From NCBI GenBank assembly GCA_964035545.1, contig OZ037772.1, positions 8,358,650 to 8,418,649 of the forward strand: 60,000 nt of DNA. The letters run 5' to 3'. The notes below the pieces were generated by a model. It was not told the DNA's origin, searched no databases, and was given only the letters and a program-made list of their open reading frames with translations. The stretch is from Bugula neritina. Taxonomy: Eukaryota; Bryozoa; Gymnolaemata; Cheilostomatida; Bugulidae. Below, in pieces: positions 23,393-41,309 of the stretch (its first letter is position 1; every line of letters starts with the position of its first letter). Both the position numbers and the translations under genes were made by a program.

Positions 23393-26300
23393 CCTAACAA
23401 TTGAAGCCAAAATGCAAAGATATAGCTCATGGCATACAGTAGTTCCTAGTATTTCTTGTTTCATTATTGAATGATATATGCTGAAGTCCAGTAGATTTCT
23501 TTTATCATAGTTATATTCTTAATTGAAGATGTAAAAAATGTATGCCATTAATGCATTAACCTAGTTGATTCAAACCTAGCTGGAATCAAATCCTTGAAGT
23601 TAAGATTAACCATGCTTTTTATTCTTATTAAAAAAATTAAATATAATCTTACAGTAAAATGGTTACTTTGTTTTACTTTTAAAAATAGTTGTAAAAATTA
23701 AAATTAAACTTGGGTAATTCTATTGTTTGTTGATTGCTATTCTTATTTATCAAGCAACTTCAACTTAATGAACAAATCTGGTTGTAATTAAACATGTCAA
23801 AAGTAACTACCTAATTAATATAAAATGTAGGTTTTGTATCTGTAATAACTATGATCTATACCACAATTCCTATTTATTATGCTTTTAAATAACCTAAACA
23901 AATACTAGTGATAACTAATTAAGTTATCTGACAAGTGCATTAAATGCTTAGAGAATTATACAAGCTGCTAGCTTTTCCCCTGCAGTCAGTCCTACATACA
24001 AATTTATATACAAAATAGTATATCACTTTTATATTTGAATAATCATAATCAAAATGATAATATTTACAGCACCCATTTAAATTACCACTCAACAACTGGT
24101 AGCTCAAATATTACATTTTCTTAAAGTAATAAAATAAAATAGATCAAAACATGATTATCAAATCTAAAAGTAATATGGTTTTACAAATTATTAAAATGCT
24201 TATTTATAGTGTGGGGGTTTTTATTTACAACCAGTAACCAATTTGATGAACTTAAAGCTATTTATTATACATCAATCATCATGAAAATTATCTATAATTT
24301 ACATTTGACTTTGAACTTGAAAAAAAAGGACAAGGTGCAGGTGTATCAATAGAAACAAGACACTATTACAAGGTTTCAGAAGAGGTAAACTATTTACATA
24401 GCTTGATCCCATCAGATTGATCTTAAAATTAGCATTCACTTGACTTGTTTTAATTTTGCAATTTTAACTGCAGCTTGCACCTTGTTTTTGATTGAACTTT
24501 TGAACCTTTTAGTTGAACTTGAAGACCAAGATGAACAGTGAACTCAATCAACCAATGATGACCACTGTAAATATAATTAGTACTGAGAAAATTTAAACAA
24601 TTATTTCCATTTTATCAATATTACATATAATTCATTAATTATTTCCAATTTGAAATATTTTTATCAAATTCAATTTAATGACTTACCACGATTCAACTAG
24701 AGTATATACATAACAAAACTGCAAAAACTAATACTGAATACACACAATTACTTAGTGATAGTGATACTCATACTGACACCCATAGCCGCATCAATACAGT
24801 GACAGCATAACTTAGGTTGAATGTATCATTTTTAGTATGAATTAACAGTTACTATTTAATTCTATACTTATACTTATAGTTTAGTAATAGTGTGGTGAAT
24901 ATTAAGAGTTATCCCCCTTGACACATTACTTATGGCTATTTTTCTAAATACTGTAGTTATAGCTAAGTCTGTGGCGTAACTTTCTAATACCTTAAATACC
25001 ATGGCTATTGTTAAGCTTTTAGCATAGTAAATAGTTAATCCCTTTTCCCCAATTACAAGTTACAATACCCATACACTTGGTTGGGTTCATTTTTGTTGAT
25101 TCATGTAAACCGACAGTTGGACCCAGTTCGGCAGGTAGATGCCGACATTGGGTGTGTCGGTTACCAACATGACGAATGTCGCCCGCTGTCGGTGGAAGGT
25201 TCTAGAAGTCCTTTGTTCGACTAGTATAAAAGAACACGAATTTTCGAGCTTCAGTCACTTGAGGACTGGAGCTCACACTGGATGTATCTATGCCACAATA
25301 AAGTACTGCACACACGCACGCGCGCACACACACACGGATTCTACTCTCTCTCTTGTCTCTTCTATAACAAGGAGTTATGTTCTCTGCCTGATTTCATTCT
25401 ATAACCCACAAACTACTACAATAGTGATAGTATTACTATTGTCTATTAGTATTAGTATAACTAAGTTATCCTAATACTAATAGTAATAGACAATTGTGAT
25501 ACTAATACTATTAATAAACTAAAACTATAAGTAGTATAAGTAAAAAATCAAATAGCTTGTAACTGCAAGTTGTGAGCAATCCCCAACCAGCAAAGCCGAA
25601 GAATAACATCAGGCATCAGCGATTACAATAACAATATGAATCACTATAAAAAAAGAGTATATACGTATTATCATTATGTATATGCATATATCGAGCTCCC
25701 ATGCATTCACCCTCCAGGGGTTCTTAGTGGGAAACTCCCCCAAACTGAACTGAACTATAAGCAAAATATAACTATTTATATAAGTATAAATATAAGATTA
25801 AGTGTAACACTAACAGTAACACTAATTGTAAGCATAATCATATTGAATATTGAATTTGATATTCATTTTCATATCAATATCGATATGCAATACATTATCA
25901 TTATCATTATGATTATACAAAGAGTAAAAGTAAAACCAATACTGCAATAGCATTAAATAGATTAACTAATAGTAATACTAATACTATTAGTATTACTATT
26001 AGTATTAGCATTACTATACGTATAGTTGTGGGCTTGTAGTTATAAAACTAAACAGTACTACAAACTTTTAACCTTAGGTATTACTTTAAATATTCACTTT
26101 AACTTTAACGTCAACACTATCAGTATCACTATGAACTTGAAGTTGAACATGATCATGATGATGATTGAAAAATACGGTAATCTAAATGAACTTAAATCTG
26201 AAATGGAAAGCATTCTGATGTGTATTACAGAAATAAATTTGCTAGGTAATTATATATCCAAATAAGACTACATAATTTTATCCTAGTTATGACTAAACTT

Positions 26301-26843
26301 TAGCTTATTCATTCTGATTTGAAATATGGCAATCGTAAACTCTGAAACTAGAATGCAACTAGAATTTAGTAGGTAAACGTGAACGAAAGTTGCTGAAAGC
26401 AGCACCGTCTTGGTAGTCGCTGAGTGCATTGGTTAGCATCTATTATTAAGCGTGAGGGTTTGGCATTTGGACATGATTGTCTAAACAAATTTTGCACCCG
26501 GTCACCTCTACCTTGGAGCTGCTTCTAGTAACATTTGTAAAATGTAGCCAAGTTTCTCTAACTAATGCCAGTAAGCTATCGTTAAATCTGTTTGACATGA
26601 TTCTGGAGCATTTGAGTTACTAGGCTACACTTTATTTTCTTTTCATTTCTAAATCTATAATTATGTTGGATTTTGGATTTATAATATTTATAAAAATAAC
26701 TGTTGTACAGAAAGCAATTATACTCTAGATTGTATTCTTTTTATACATTCGAAAATAATAACCTTTCATCTCCGCCTGCAAATAGAGGTATTTTCTTTTT
26801 TTTCGTGTATTATATTTTTATCAAATAAAGAGTTCATCATCAT
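23393..26843. other. AT-rich intergenic region, no gene recognised
   Basis: The stretch from the WDR45 start to the retrotransposon has no convincing coding frame. It holds degenerate (TAATAC)n and (ACTAT)n tracts, including partly self-complementary runs at about 25430-25520 and 25960-26030, and a CA/CG-rich microsatellite near 25310-25336. Confidence 0.6.
26839..26843. other. target-site duplication ATCAT (left copy)
   Basis: ATCAT directly precedes the left LTR and recurs at 31344-31348 right after the right LTR. Confidence 0.85.
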
Positions 26844-27075
26844 TGTTTTATGTTGATTTGTGATATTATTTCAGCTATCGTGAAAAGACAGAACGTGCTC
26901 GAGTTAGTTGATAAACGTAAGAGGCCGAAGCCGTGATTTATTACCACAATATATATACACGAAAATACTAAAACTATTACAATAAGTGATACAATTAATT
27001 ATTAAGATTATGACAAAAAATAGTAAAATAATAAAATAACAAATTAGAAATAAATGTTTACATGAACACCGAACA
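26844..27075 (-). repeat. 3' LTR of the retrotransposon (left on the + strand)
   Basis: It is 232 bp long, with TG...CA ends in both readings because the termini are inverted (TGTT...AACA). No difference from 31112-31343 was seen by eye. Confidence 0.95.
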
Positions 27076-27085
27076 TCTCCCACAG
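27076..27085 (-). promoter_or_regulatory. polypurine tract of the retrotransposon
   Basis: On the minus strand, GTGGGAGA directly precedes the 3' LTR. This is the usual plus-strand primer position. Confidence 0.7.
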
Positions 27086-27116
27086 AATAGAAAAAAGCTA
27101 TTTAGATATGATTGTT

Positions 27117-30100
27117 TTAAGAGGGCACATAGTCTGCCATCCAACTAGGTGGCTTCCGTTCTCTGGTTGAACGTCTTAGATTGTCGCTATGATTGGCGCT
27201 CTCGGTGGTGTCAACCTGGGTACTACTAGCGTTTTGTTTAGGATCCTTTGGTGTCTCAGGACTCGCTGGCTCCGTGACGAGTGGTCTGATGTCTCGCCGG
27301 TTTCTCCGAAAGAGGTTGTTGTTAAGTTGTATGGCATAGGCTCTGCTACTCAATTGTTTGTTAATTTGCGCCTCCTGCCATTTTCTCCGGTGCTGACTCC
27401 AGTCTCGAACCAAAACTGGTTGCCCTTCTTTCAGCACTGCCAAATCTCTTGCACCGTCATTGCATCTCTGCTGCAGTTTTTCATTGCGGCCCTGCTTTTC
27501 CCACCAACCTTGGTTGTTCTCTGTTTCTGGCCGAACTTGTGGGAGTACTGACCTGGTGGGTCTTCCGATAAGTTGCTGAATTGGGCTGGCCGTCAGGCCT
27601 TCTTTGGTGGTGTTGAGATGTTCCAGTAACGCAAGTTCGGGCTCTTCACATCTGCGGAGTATACGTTTGGCTATCTTCACAGCAGACTCTGCCTTCCCAT
27701 TGGACTGAGGATGATATGGAGAGCTGGTGGTGTGTGTGAAATTCCATGATTGGCTGAAAGTGGAAAACTGGTGCGAGGTAAACTGTGGTCCGTTGTCAGT
27801 GTGAACCTGTCTGGGTATTCCCAGGCGTCCAAAACAGCGCTTTATGGAGTTGATAACAGCCTCTGCTGTTTGGTTGTCCAGTCGGTCATATTCAAGGTAG
27901 TCAGTCGTATAGTCAACAATAGTAATGTAGTGAGTGTGATTGTATTCAAACAAGTCAATTCCTACTTTGGTCCAGGGTTGTTGGGGAACTGTGTGGAGTA
28001 AAAGTGTTTCCTTCTGTTGCCGGGGAGCATCCAGTTGACATTGTCGACAGTTAGCAATATTGTTTTTGATGTCATTGGTGATGCCAAGCCAAAACACTGT
28101 GTGGCGGGCACGTCTTAGTGTGGAGTTAATCCCATTATGGCCGGTGTGAAGTAGTTGGAGAAACTTTCTCTGGAGTGTCTTTGGAATAATGGCTCGTAGT
28201 CCTTTGTAAACAATGCCATTGTCAATAGATAGTTCGTCCTGAAAGTGTTTGTACTTGTCGTGAGTTGTGCAGTTGGCAATGTTCCAGTCATGTTTAATAA
28301 GGTTTGTCAGTGTCATAAGTTCATTGTCCTGTGCAGTAGCAGTCCTAATGTTGTCAATTAAGTCGTCACAAACAGGAGCATCATTATTTTGAGAGTCAAT
28401 GTGAAAAATGTGTTCTGGTAGTTGTTGATAGTTGGGGGAGTCAAAGTATGAGTCTCTTGAGAGTAAGTCAGCCGTGATCTGTTCAGCACCCTTTTGCCAA
28501 GTTACCTTAATGTTGGGGTATCTTTGTAAGTGAAGAAGCATAGCCTGCAACCTCCGAGATGCCTTATGAATGGATTTCCTGAAAATAGATACAAGGGGTT
28601 TGTGGTCAGTTTGGATAGTGACAGCATGGTGACCAAAGATATACTGGTCAAAGCGTTCAGTGCCAAACACTATGGCAAGGCACTCAAGCTCTAGTGGCAC
28701 ATAGTTCTGTTCCGATTTTGTTAAACTGCGAGATGCATATGCTACAGGCTTGCCTCCTTGCATGAGTGTTGCACCCACACCAGCATTTGAAGCGTCAGTT
28801 TGTATAGTTACTGGCTTGTTGCAGTCAAAGTATTGTAGAGTTTCTGAGTCAGTTAGTAAGGTCTTCAGTCTATTAAAAGCGTTCATTTGGTCGTCAGTCC
28901 AGTGAAAGTCTTGAGCATTGTCTTGTGTCAGTAAACGTCGTAATGGTTCAGATTCCGATGCTAGGTTGCTAATAAATTTTGACATGTATGTGATGTGACC
29001 AAGGAATCGTTTTACTCCCTGTGGAGATGAGGGAGGTTTCATCTTAAGAATGGCTTTTACTTTGTTAGGATCTGGTTTAAGTCCATTAGTTGTCAGTATG
29101 TGTCCAATGTAAGGTAGTTCGTCCTGAAGGAAGCGGGATTTTTCCTTGTTCAGTCTCAGTCCTGTCTGTCGAGCACGTTTGAAGAGCGCTTCAAGGTTTC
29201 TATCATGCTCTTTCCTTGTGCTTCCAAAAATTAGGATGTCATCTGCAACTATGGTGATGCCATCAAGACCAGCAAGATTTTCCGTGAGCCTTCTCTGAAA
29301 CTCCTCCGGCGCTGATGCAATTCCAAAGGGTAGCCTTAGGTACTTGTACTTTCCTATGGGAGTCCAGAAAGTTGTCAAGTCTGTAGATTCCTCAGCTAGG
29401 GGAATTTGATAGAAACCTTCTTTGGCGTCACACAAGGAGAAAAACTTGGCACCGTTGAGTTGTGGCAAAACATCTTCCAATGTTGGCATGACAGCGTGGT
29501 TTCGTTTAATTGCTTGATTGAGATTTTGCGGATCTATGCAGATGCGTATCTTTCCATTAGGCTTGCGCACTGGTTGTAGATGGCTTATCCAGTCTGTAGG
29601 TGCTTCTACCTTAGCGATAATTTGACGTTGTTCTAGTTCAAGAATAGTCTTGATGAGATCTGATTTCATCGACAAGGGCACCTTCCGCGGTCGGACTTGC
29701 ACTGGTACCGCTTCAGGTCTTAGCTCTATCCTATATTCCTGTTCAAACTTTCCAAGTCCGGTAAATATGTCATCAAAGTTAGTCAGTAAAGTCTGAAGGT
29801 CTGGGTCAGTAGTGGCAAAGTTTACATTCTCGCTTTTGGTGCTGGGCATTTGTAATAAATCCAGGTGCAAACATGATTTCCATGACAGCAAGCTATGTTG
29901 GGTGGTTTCCACAACTAGGAATTTTAATGTAGTGTAACATCCTTGCTTGTTTAGTATCTGTATCCGTGTCCACCCTAGTGGTGCACACTTGCTCTGGTCA
30001 TATAAAGTTAGTACAGTATCAGTCGGTGTAAGTTTCGGTCTACCTAGCTTGTCGTAGTCGATCGTATTCAAAGTATTGCATGATGCACCAGTGTCAAGTT

Positions 30101-31067
30101 GGAATTCAATGTCATAAATAGTATCTGCTTGCTTAGCAGTGAGCATCGCTAATAATTTACGATCTCGTACAGTAGTGGAGATAGTACTTACATGTTGAGA
30201 GTCACTGTCTGAAGAGTAATTCCAGGTGACTTGATTGGCTGTTTCGGTTGAGTCGCGATAATGATGCATGCGTGACCTGCAGTATGCAGCAAAGTGGTTA
30301 AATTTCTTGCAATGATTGCACTGTTTCCCATATGCTGGGCATGCTCGAGGTGGGTGATTGCCTCCACAGTTTCCACACCTAGAAGCACCAACTGATTTTC
30401 TGACGTTGGGCTGAGAGTGAGTGTGTGAAAGTTGTCCTCTGTGTTTATCAGTGTTACGAGTGTCATTAGAGTGATATTGATGAGTCGGAGGTCTATGTTT
30501 TACCAAGTTCACTTGTTCGAGTCCATATGTGTTATCCTTAGTCATAGTCTTGTAGTCAATAGCCGATGCTTCTTCTCGTCTGCAGAGTTCAATTGCTTTG
30601 TCAAAGTCAGTCAAGTCAAACAGTTTCTTTCTAATCTTGTCACTTTCAATTCCCAGTATCAGTGCCTGTAGTATCAGTCGGTTGTACATGTCTTTTAAGT
30701 CACATAGTCCTGCAATGGTATGTAGTTCAGTCAAAAATTCGTCAATAGTTCTATTTCCTTGCTTACAAGTCAGTAGTGAGTGAGTCTTAGCCACTAAGTT
30801 TATTCTTGGTTTGCAGTAGTCATCAAACTGCGTCACAACTTTGTCATAGTCAGTTTTGTCATTGTTGTCAGTCCAGTTGAAAGAGTCGTATATTTGGTTG
30901 CCTCGGCGACCGATAGTTCTAAGTAGGTATGCAGTTTTCACTTTGCCTTCGGCTGTATCTTTCGATGTGGCCGTTAAAAAAAGTTCGAAGTCACGTTTAA
31001 AAATCTTCCATTCCTCAGGTAAATTCGGTCCATCTGCTAATGGTTTTGGCGCTAGTAATTGCTCCAT
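27117..31067 (-). CDS. gag-pol polyprotein of a Ty3/mag-like retrotransposon (1316 aa)
   Basis: One uninterrupted frame encodes all functions needed for reverse transcription and integration. In order: gag; two CCHC zinc knuckles (CGNCGGNHPPRAC and CNHCKKFNHFAAYC, about residues 230-265); aspartic protease with DTGAS (about 325); reverse transcriptase with SLCDAKEGFYQIPL, LPFGIASAPEEFQ and the catalytic VADD (about 530-600); RNase H with TDASNAGVGATLM (about 750); integrase with the HHCC zinc finger (HTGHNG...CRQCQ) and the D, D, E positions (GIDLF, TDNGPQF, NGKAES). The first knuckle has CX2CX3HX4C spacing, one short of usual. The fused gag-pol, DAKEGF and short size suit the mag lineage. 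Nothing looks broken. There is no env-like frame. Confidence 0.96.
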   Translation of the reverse strand: MEQLLAPKPLADGPNLPEEWKIFKRDFELFLTATSKDTAEGKVKTAYLLRTIGRRGNQIYDSFNWTDNNDKTDYDKVVTQFDDYCKPRINLVAKTHSLLTCKQGNRTIDEFLTELHTIAGLCDLKDMYNRLILQALILGIESDKIRKKLFDLTDFDKAIELCRREEASAIDYKTMTKDNTYGLEQVNLVKHRPPTHQYHSNDTRNTDKHRGQLSHTHSQPNVRKSVGASRCGNCGGNHPPRACPAYGKQCNHCKKFNHFAAYCRSRMHHYRDSTETANQVTWNYSSDSDSQHVSTISTTVRDRKLLAMLTAKQADTIYDIEFQLDTGASCNTLNTIDYDKLGRPKLTPTDTVLTLYDQSKCAPLGWTRIQILNKQGCYTTLKFLVVETTQHSLLSWKSCLHLDLLQMPSTKSENVNFATTDPDLQTLLTNFDDIFTGLGKFEQEYRIELRPEAVPVQVRPRKVPLSMKSDLIKTILELEQRQIIAKVEAPTDWISHLQPVRKPNGKIRICIDPQNLNQAIKRNHAVMPTLEDVLPQLNGAKFFSLCDAKEGFYQIPLAEESTDLTTFWTPIGKYKYLRLPFGIASAPEEFQRRLTENLAGLDGITIVADDILIFGSTRKEHDRNLEALFKRARQTGLRLNKEKSRFLQDELPYIGHILTTNGLKPDPNKVKAILKMKPPSSPQGVKRFLGHITYMSKFISNLASESEPLRRLLTQDNAQDFHWTDDQMNAFNRLKTLLTDSETLQYFDCNKPVTIQTDASNAGVGATLMQGGKPVAYASRSLTKSEQNYVPLELECLAIVFGTERFDQYIFGHHAVTIQTDHKPLVSIFRKSIHKASRRLQAMLLHLQRYPNIKVTWQKGAEQITADLLSRDSYFDSPNYQQLPEHIFHIDSQNNDAPVCDDLIDNIRTATAQDNELMTLTNLIKHDWNIANCTTHDKYKHFQDELSIDNGIVYKGLRAIIPKTLQRKFLQLLHTGHNGINSTLRRARHTVFWLGITNDIKNNIANCRQCQLDAPRQQKETLLLHTVPQQPWTKVGIDLFEYNHTHYITIVDYTTDYLEYDRLDNQTAEAVINSIKRCFGRLGIPRQVHTDNGPQFTSHQFSTFSQSWNFTHTTSSPYHPQSNGKAESAVKIAKRILRRCEEPELALLEHLNTTKEGLTASPIQQLIGRPTRSVLPQVRPETENNQGWWEKQGRNEKLQQRCNDGARDLAVLKEGQPVLVRDWSQHRRKWQEAQINKQLSSRAYAIQLNNNLFRRNRRDIRPLVTEPASPETPKDPKQNASSTQVDTTESANHSDNLRRSTRERKPPSWMADYVPS

Positions 31068-31097
31068 GTTATTTCAGTGTAATATTAATAATAATTA

Positions 31098-31111
31098 GAC
31101 TCGGGGCACCA
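31098..31111 (-). promoter_or_regulatory. tRNA primer-binding site of the retrotransposon
   Basis: TGGTGCCCCGAGTC follows the 5' LTR directly on the minus strand. It complements a tRNA 3' end of the form GACTCGGGGCACCA. I cannot name the tRNA with certainty. Confidence 0.75.
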
Positions 31112-31343
31112 TGTTTTATGTTGATTTGTGATATTATTTCAGCTATCGTGAAAAGACAGAACGTGCTCGAGTTAGTTGATAAACGTAAGAGGCCGAAGCC
31201 GTGATTTATTACCACAATATATATACACGAAAATACTAAAACTATTACAATAAGTGATACAATTAATTATTAAGATTATGACAAAAAATAGTAAAATAAT
31301 AAAATAACAAATTAGAAATAAATGTTTACATGAACACCGAACA
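31112..31343 (-). repeat. 5' LTR of the retrotransposon (right on the + strand)
   Basis: It is 232 bp, the same length and, by eye, the same sequence as 26844-27075. It is followed by the ATCAT target duplication (31344-31348). Confidence 0.95.
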
Positions 31344-31607
31344 ATCATCATCATCAAAGAGAAGATAACTTTGTTTGACGTTTTTGCGTGCAAGTAATAA
31401 TAATGGCAATGATCACTCAAATGATGTAACATAATATTATTATATAGTTACGTCATTAATAAAATTATTTCTTGGGCAAGTTGTCCTCCTTTTGTTGTAG
31501 TACATAATATTATTTCGTCGTGGTGGTGCAAGATCATAATAACTATCCCTAACATTTACAAGTTTTTGCGTTTTAGTTTCCCCCCCCCCCCCCCCCCCGA
31601 TGACAAA

Positions 31608-31745
31608 ATTGAATAGTTCTATGAGCAGCTTCGAGTTGGTGGTTAATGAGTGCAGTAGTTTGGTGGTTTCGGGTTTGGGACGTCAAACCCCTGAACTACT
31701 GCATTAATTCACTACCAACCCGGAGCTGCTTATAGAATTATTCCA
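31608..31745. mobile_element. fold-back element, copy 2
   Basis: It is an inverted repeat with arms of about 60-65 bp: the left arm has TTCTATGAGCAGCT, TGGTGGTTAATGAGTG and CAGTAGTTTGG, and the right arm carries their complements, ending in GCTGCTTATAGAAT. It is clearly related to 15130-15267. No target duplication could be fixed. Confidence 0.7.
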
Positions 31746-31894
31746 CAAGTTGGTTCAGTTGGTCACTTTGATTAAATTTCATACTAACAGTAACACTATT
31801 GCTGCAATCTCTTCAAGTATAAATATGACTGTTAGTAATGATTAGACTATTACTATAATTATTGGTGTAACTATCATTATGATTATGTAATTAA

Positions 31895-32170
31895 ATTTAT
31901 ATTCAATTTCATAATCAAGTGATAATTTATTAATCATAATCATAATGATAATCATAATGATAATCATAATGATAATTAATGATATTGATATTGATAATCA
32001 TAATCATAATGAATAATGATGTAATGATAATTAATGATGTAATGATAATTATATTCATATTGATAATCAATATCATAATCAATTACTATTAGTAAATGAC
32101 TAAATCATTACATCATGATCATTATCATTATGATAATGATTATCTTTGTGATTATCATTATCATTAATTT
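31895..32170. repeat. degenerate (ATCATAATGATA)n tract
   Basis: TCATAATGATAA-type units alternate on both strands and create many small palindromes. Confidence 0.75.
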
Positions 32171-33689
32171 GATTACCATTATTATTATGATTATGACAAC
32201 CCTGAATCATGTTGATATAATTATAAAGAATAAACTAATACTATTAATTATTGTCACTAATACTAATGGTAATTGAAAATATTTTTACTTATACTTATAC
32301 TCATACTGTTATAGTTATTTATGGTAATAAGATAATTATTCCAATTGAAATTGTCATGAATAATCATAATGATAATGTCAATGATAATTATTAAATTTAT
32401 TTAATCAGTATAAATATAGTAATTGACTAGATCACTACCAGATAGAATATAAAGATTGTGACAATCATAATTATAATGATCATCATAATGGCATTCAATT
32501 TTGTATTAAGCTTTTTGGTTTTACAATTTTCATTTTTTTCAATTGCATGGCTTGACTTCTAGTTCTAAGGTATTGCAGCCTAGTACTGTGGGTGCAATTC
32601 CTGCTGGGTGCATGGTAAAAATGCTCCTTGATTAGTCAATACTAGTTGACCAAAGATACTGCTACCTGAAGGCTTGGGGTGTGTTCAGAATAAATTTAAA
32701 ATTACAACAAAATTTCATTAGTTCTTAAGAGCTTTTCTTATTTATATGCATTTACCACAAAACTAAAATTGAGAATAGCGGAATTATTGTGTTCCATGTG
32801 ATTGAGAATTTGAATTCTTTTAGACAATCATGAAAATAGATGATACATTTTGAATGACTATAAGTATAAGTATATGTAGCTTTAACAATGATCACTTCTG
32901 CGAATTTTGGAAACATAGTGATTTTAGTAAATCTTTCCAATCATATATGATTATTTATACAGCACAATAATTTCAGATGTAAAATATCTTATTTGTTTTA
33001 CTATGTGTTTCATTATTATTACACTAAATATATTTTTTTACTTATGATTTTATTTAGTTTTCGTTATAATATTATCAAGTCTTGTTTTGAAAATTGACTT
33101 TTTCTCTAATCCCAAACCAAATGTAAAACTGAATTAAAATAAAACCTGTTAGATCTAAAATAGTAATTATAAATGGAGGTTCTTTTACTACCAAATAAGC
33201 AATGTTTTAGATTTTAAAATGCATCCAGGTACAGTAAAATTGTTGGATAGTTCATATCATTTGTGTGTTTGATATTCACAATGTTGCCCTCCTGAGAACT
33301 TTATTTATAATTGTGTTGCATTTCTTCTATTATTATTTGCACGACTGTGTTTACATTACCTACCTTGCAAACTAAAAGAAAGATTGCAGTGAAAGCTTTG
33401 CTTTGCTTTGTCAGAAATAGGCCGGGAAATGTTCTGTCACTGAATCTTAAGTTTAAATATTTTACTATCAAGTCAAAAGACTGTTTAAAATGCATCTATG
33501 TCTGTAATGAAATAAATTTCTTGACTAAACATTTTTTTAAAAGCAGCTACTTTAAAAAAAGATTCTAAAATGTATTTAATTTGTACCAAGTCTTCTTCCA
33601 ACCTGTTTTTTTACAAAATTTATACAACATATTATAGCTTACAGTTTTTTTAAATTTTTAATTTTCCAACCTGGCATATTGATTCATTA

Positions 33690-33905
33690 TTAGGGCGCAG
33701 CCGTGGTGTATAGCGCCTGCTCAGTAAACACGAAGTCATGGGTTCGAACCCCAACAAAGGCTATTGGTGGTGTTAGTAAGAGCATCCAGTTATAATTGCT
33801 CCTGTGCCACATCTGACTAAGTCTTTAGCCTGATTTAACAAAAACCCTTTCTATCAGGGGTTTCTCACAGGGATAGTGACTATAAGCTTCCGAGAGTTGC
33901 CTGAG
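33690..33905 (+). mobile_element. tRNA-derived SINE, copy 3
   Basis: The head GCAGCCGTGGTGTATAGCGC with B box GGGTTCGAACCCC is followed by the family body. It ends about 50 bp before the acceptor of the TRAF zinc-finger exon. Confidence 0.85.
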
Positions 33906-33954
33906 TTTACACTGATTCATTATCGACCTTGGTCTCTTACTTTCATTGTTGTAG

Positions 33955-39925
<5,971 letters not shown>

Positions 39926-40184
39926 TGGTGGTCCATTTTCAGGGCCTCCGTATATCTTTTGAAATATATAGTTGGCTTCTTTCAACTACTACCTCTTAAA
40001 AAATTAAATCTTTCAACTCTAAAGCAATAGTTCAGCAACTTACTTCAAATATTAATCTTTTCTTTCTAAAACTCTTTGGTAATTTTCAGTTTTAATCTTC
40101 AAAAATAAGTTTTCTCTCACATTTGTTTAAATTATCTACTCTTGTAAAACTTTCTAATAGTTCTTTAAGTATGCTAAGGGCAAA

Positions 40185-40295
40185 GTAGGCTGTGACATGA
40201 AGCAATTACAATTAGAAGATATTTATGACATCACCAATTATGGTCAAATTCTTACTAGACCAGCACTCTAACCACTAGACATGATGCATAATGAC
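40185..40295 (-). mobile_element. decayed SINE fragment (same family)
   Basis: On the minus strand, GTCTAGTGGTTAGAGTGCTGG recalls the tRNA head (shown in part: TCTAGTGGTTAGAG), followed by GGTGATGTCATAAAT and a weak CAATTGCTTC body trace. The B box is destroyed. Confidence 0.5.
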
Positions 40296-41309
40296 AAACC
40301 TATTTTCTCATGGTTATATGTTATTTAGTACAATAACATATGACTATGTTAGCCCATGTCATTGCATTGCACTAAAATGACGTAAATAGCGCTGATGCTG
40401 TTCTTAGTCAGTGTGAGATTGTGTGAACAAGTTATAACATGCTAAGCGGCTATCTATCAAGACTATACAGGAAACAGCTGATTGCTCTTTAGTGATCCTC
40501 GTAAACTGGCCATTTTTAAACTGATAGATGCAATGCAATGCATGATCTTACTCTGTGGTCTTGTATTTAAACTTTACTCATATTTTTCTTGACAATACTA
40601 TTTTTGAAATATTTAAACTTGTATCAATATTACTGTCTTTCTTTGTAGTATGTTTTAACAAATTTTGTAATGGTCTTGCCACATTTCTGCACTTTTCAAA
40701 GGCCTGTTCCGGGTTTTATTCTGCCACTGATACATGTGGACTGTATTTCTCAGCCTACATGTAGTCTTATCAGACATTCTAAAAGTGAAGCGAATTAAAC
40801 TTGTAAAAGTTGTCTTCAAATCAATGAGGTGACAACTTCCCTCAAAATGGCGACAATGTTATGTAATACCTTGCAATAGATTACTTGTAGGTGTACAGAA
40901 GTGTGACAAGACCAACCCCTTGATTCACGCTTTGCCAATTCGTATGCCGTAACGTAAAGTATCAGCCATTTTTAATGTGTCCGGGCTGAAGTTTTTAAAA
41001 TCTGCTATTAGGTACGATCTACGGCACTTCATTGGACAATTATATCCAATGAGTTGACGCAATAGTTTTTCTGTCCAATAGGAGCCCGCTGCAACTTGTT
41101 TGAATCAAGCAGTTCTTTATCCTAATGTGCCATAGCATTGCACAGGGAGCTCAGACATTTGTAAAAATGGCTGATATTTTATGGCGTACGATACGGCAAA
41201 GTGTGAATGAAGAGTAAAGGGTAAAATCGAAATAGCTTCAAAATAGTTCAGTCAAGTGTCATGTTGAGCGCAGGCGGCTAATTTTTGTGGCGTATGACAA
41301 TGTTTGTGT

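Larger units (their letters stand above)
26844..31343 (-). mobile_element. complete Ty3/mag-like LTR retrotransposon, 4500 bp
   Basis: Two 232 bp LTRs (26844-27075 and 31112-31343), identical wherever I compared them, bound one long open frame on the minus strand. The LTRs start TG and end CA. A primer-binding site (31098-31111), a polypurine tract before the 3' LTR and a 5 bp ATCAT target duplication are all present. Identical LTRs imply a very recent insertion. Confidence 0.96.
31349..33954. other. AT-rich region with simple repeats and two mobile elements; no gene seen
   Basis: It holds a C homopolymer (about 31580-31598), a fold-back element, a (AT)-rich ATAATGATAATC-type tract and a SINE. 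The 5' exons of the TRAF gene, including any RING domain, could lie here or further left, but I could not find them. Confidence 0.5.

Noticed and set aside
27189-31098. Plus-strand frames of 60-120 codons
   Set aside because: They lie antisense to the intact gag-pol frame.
33690-33780. Functional tRNA gene
   Set aside because: A and B boxes are present but the anticodon stem is broken and the same sequence recurs with a SINE body at other loci.
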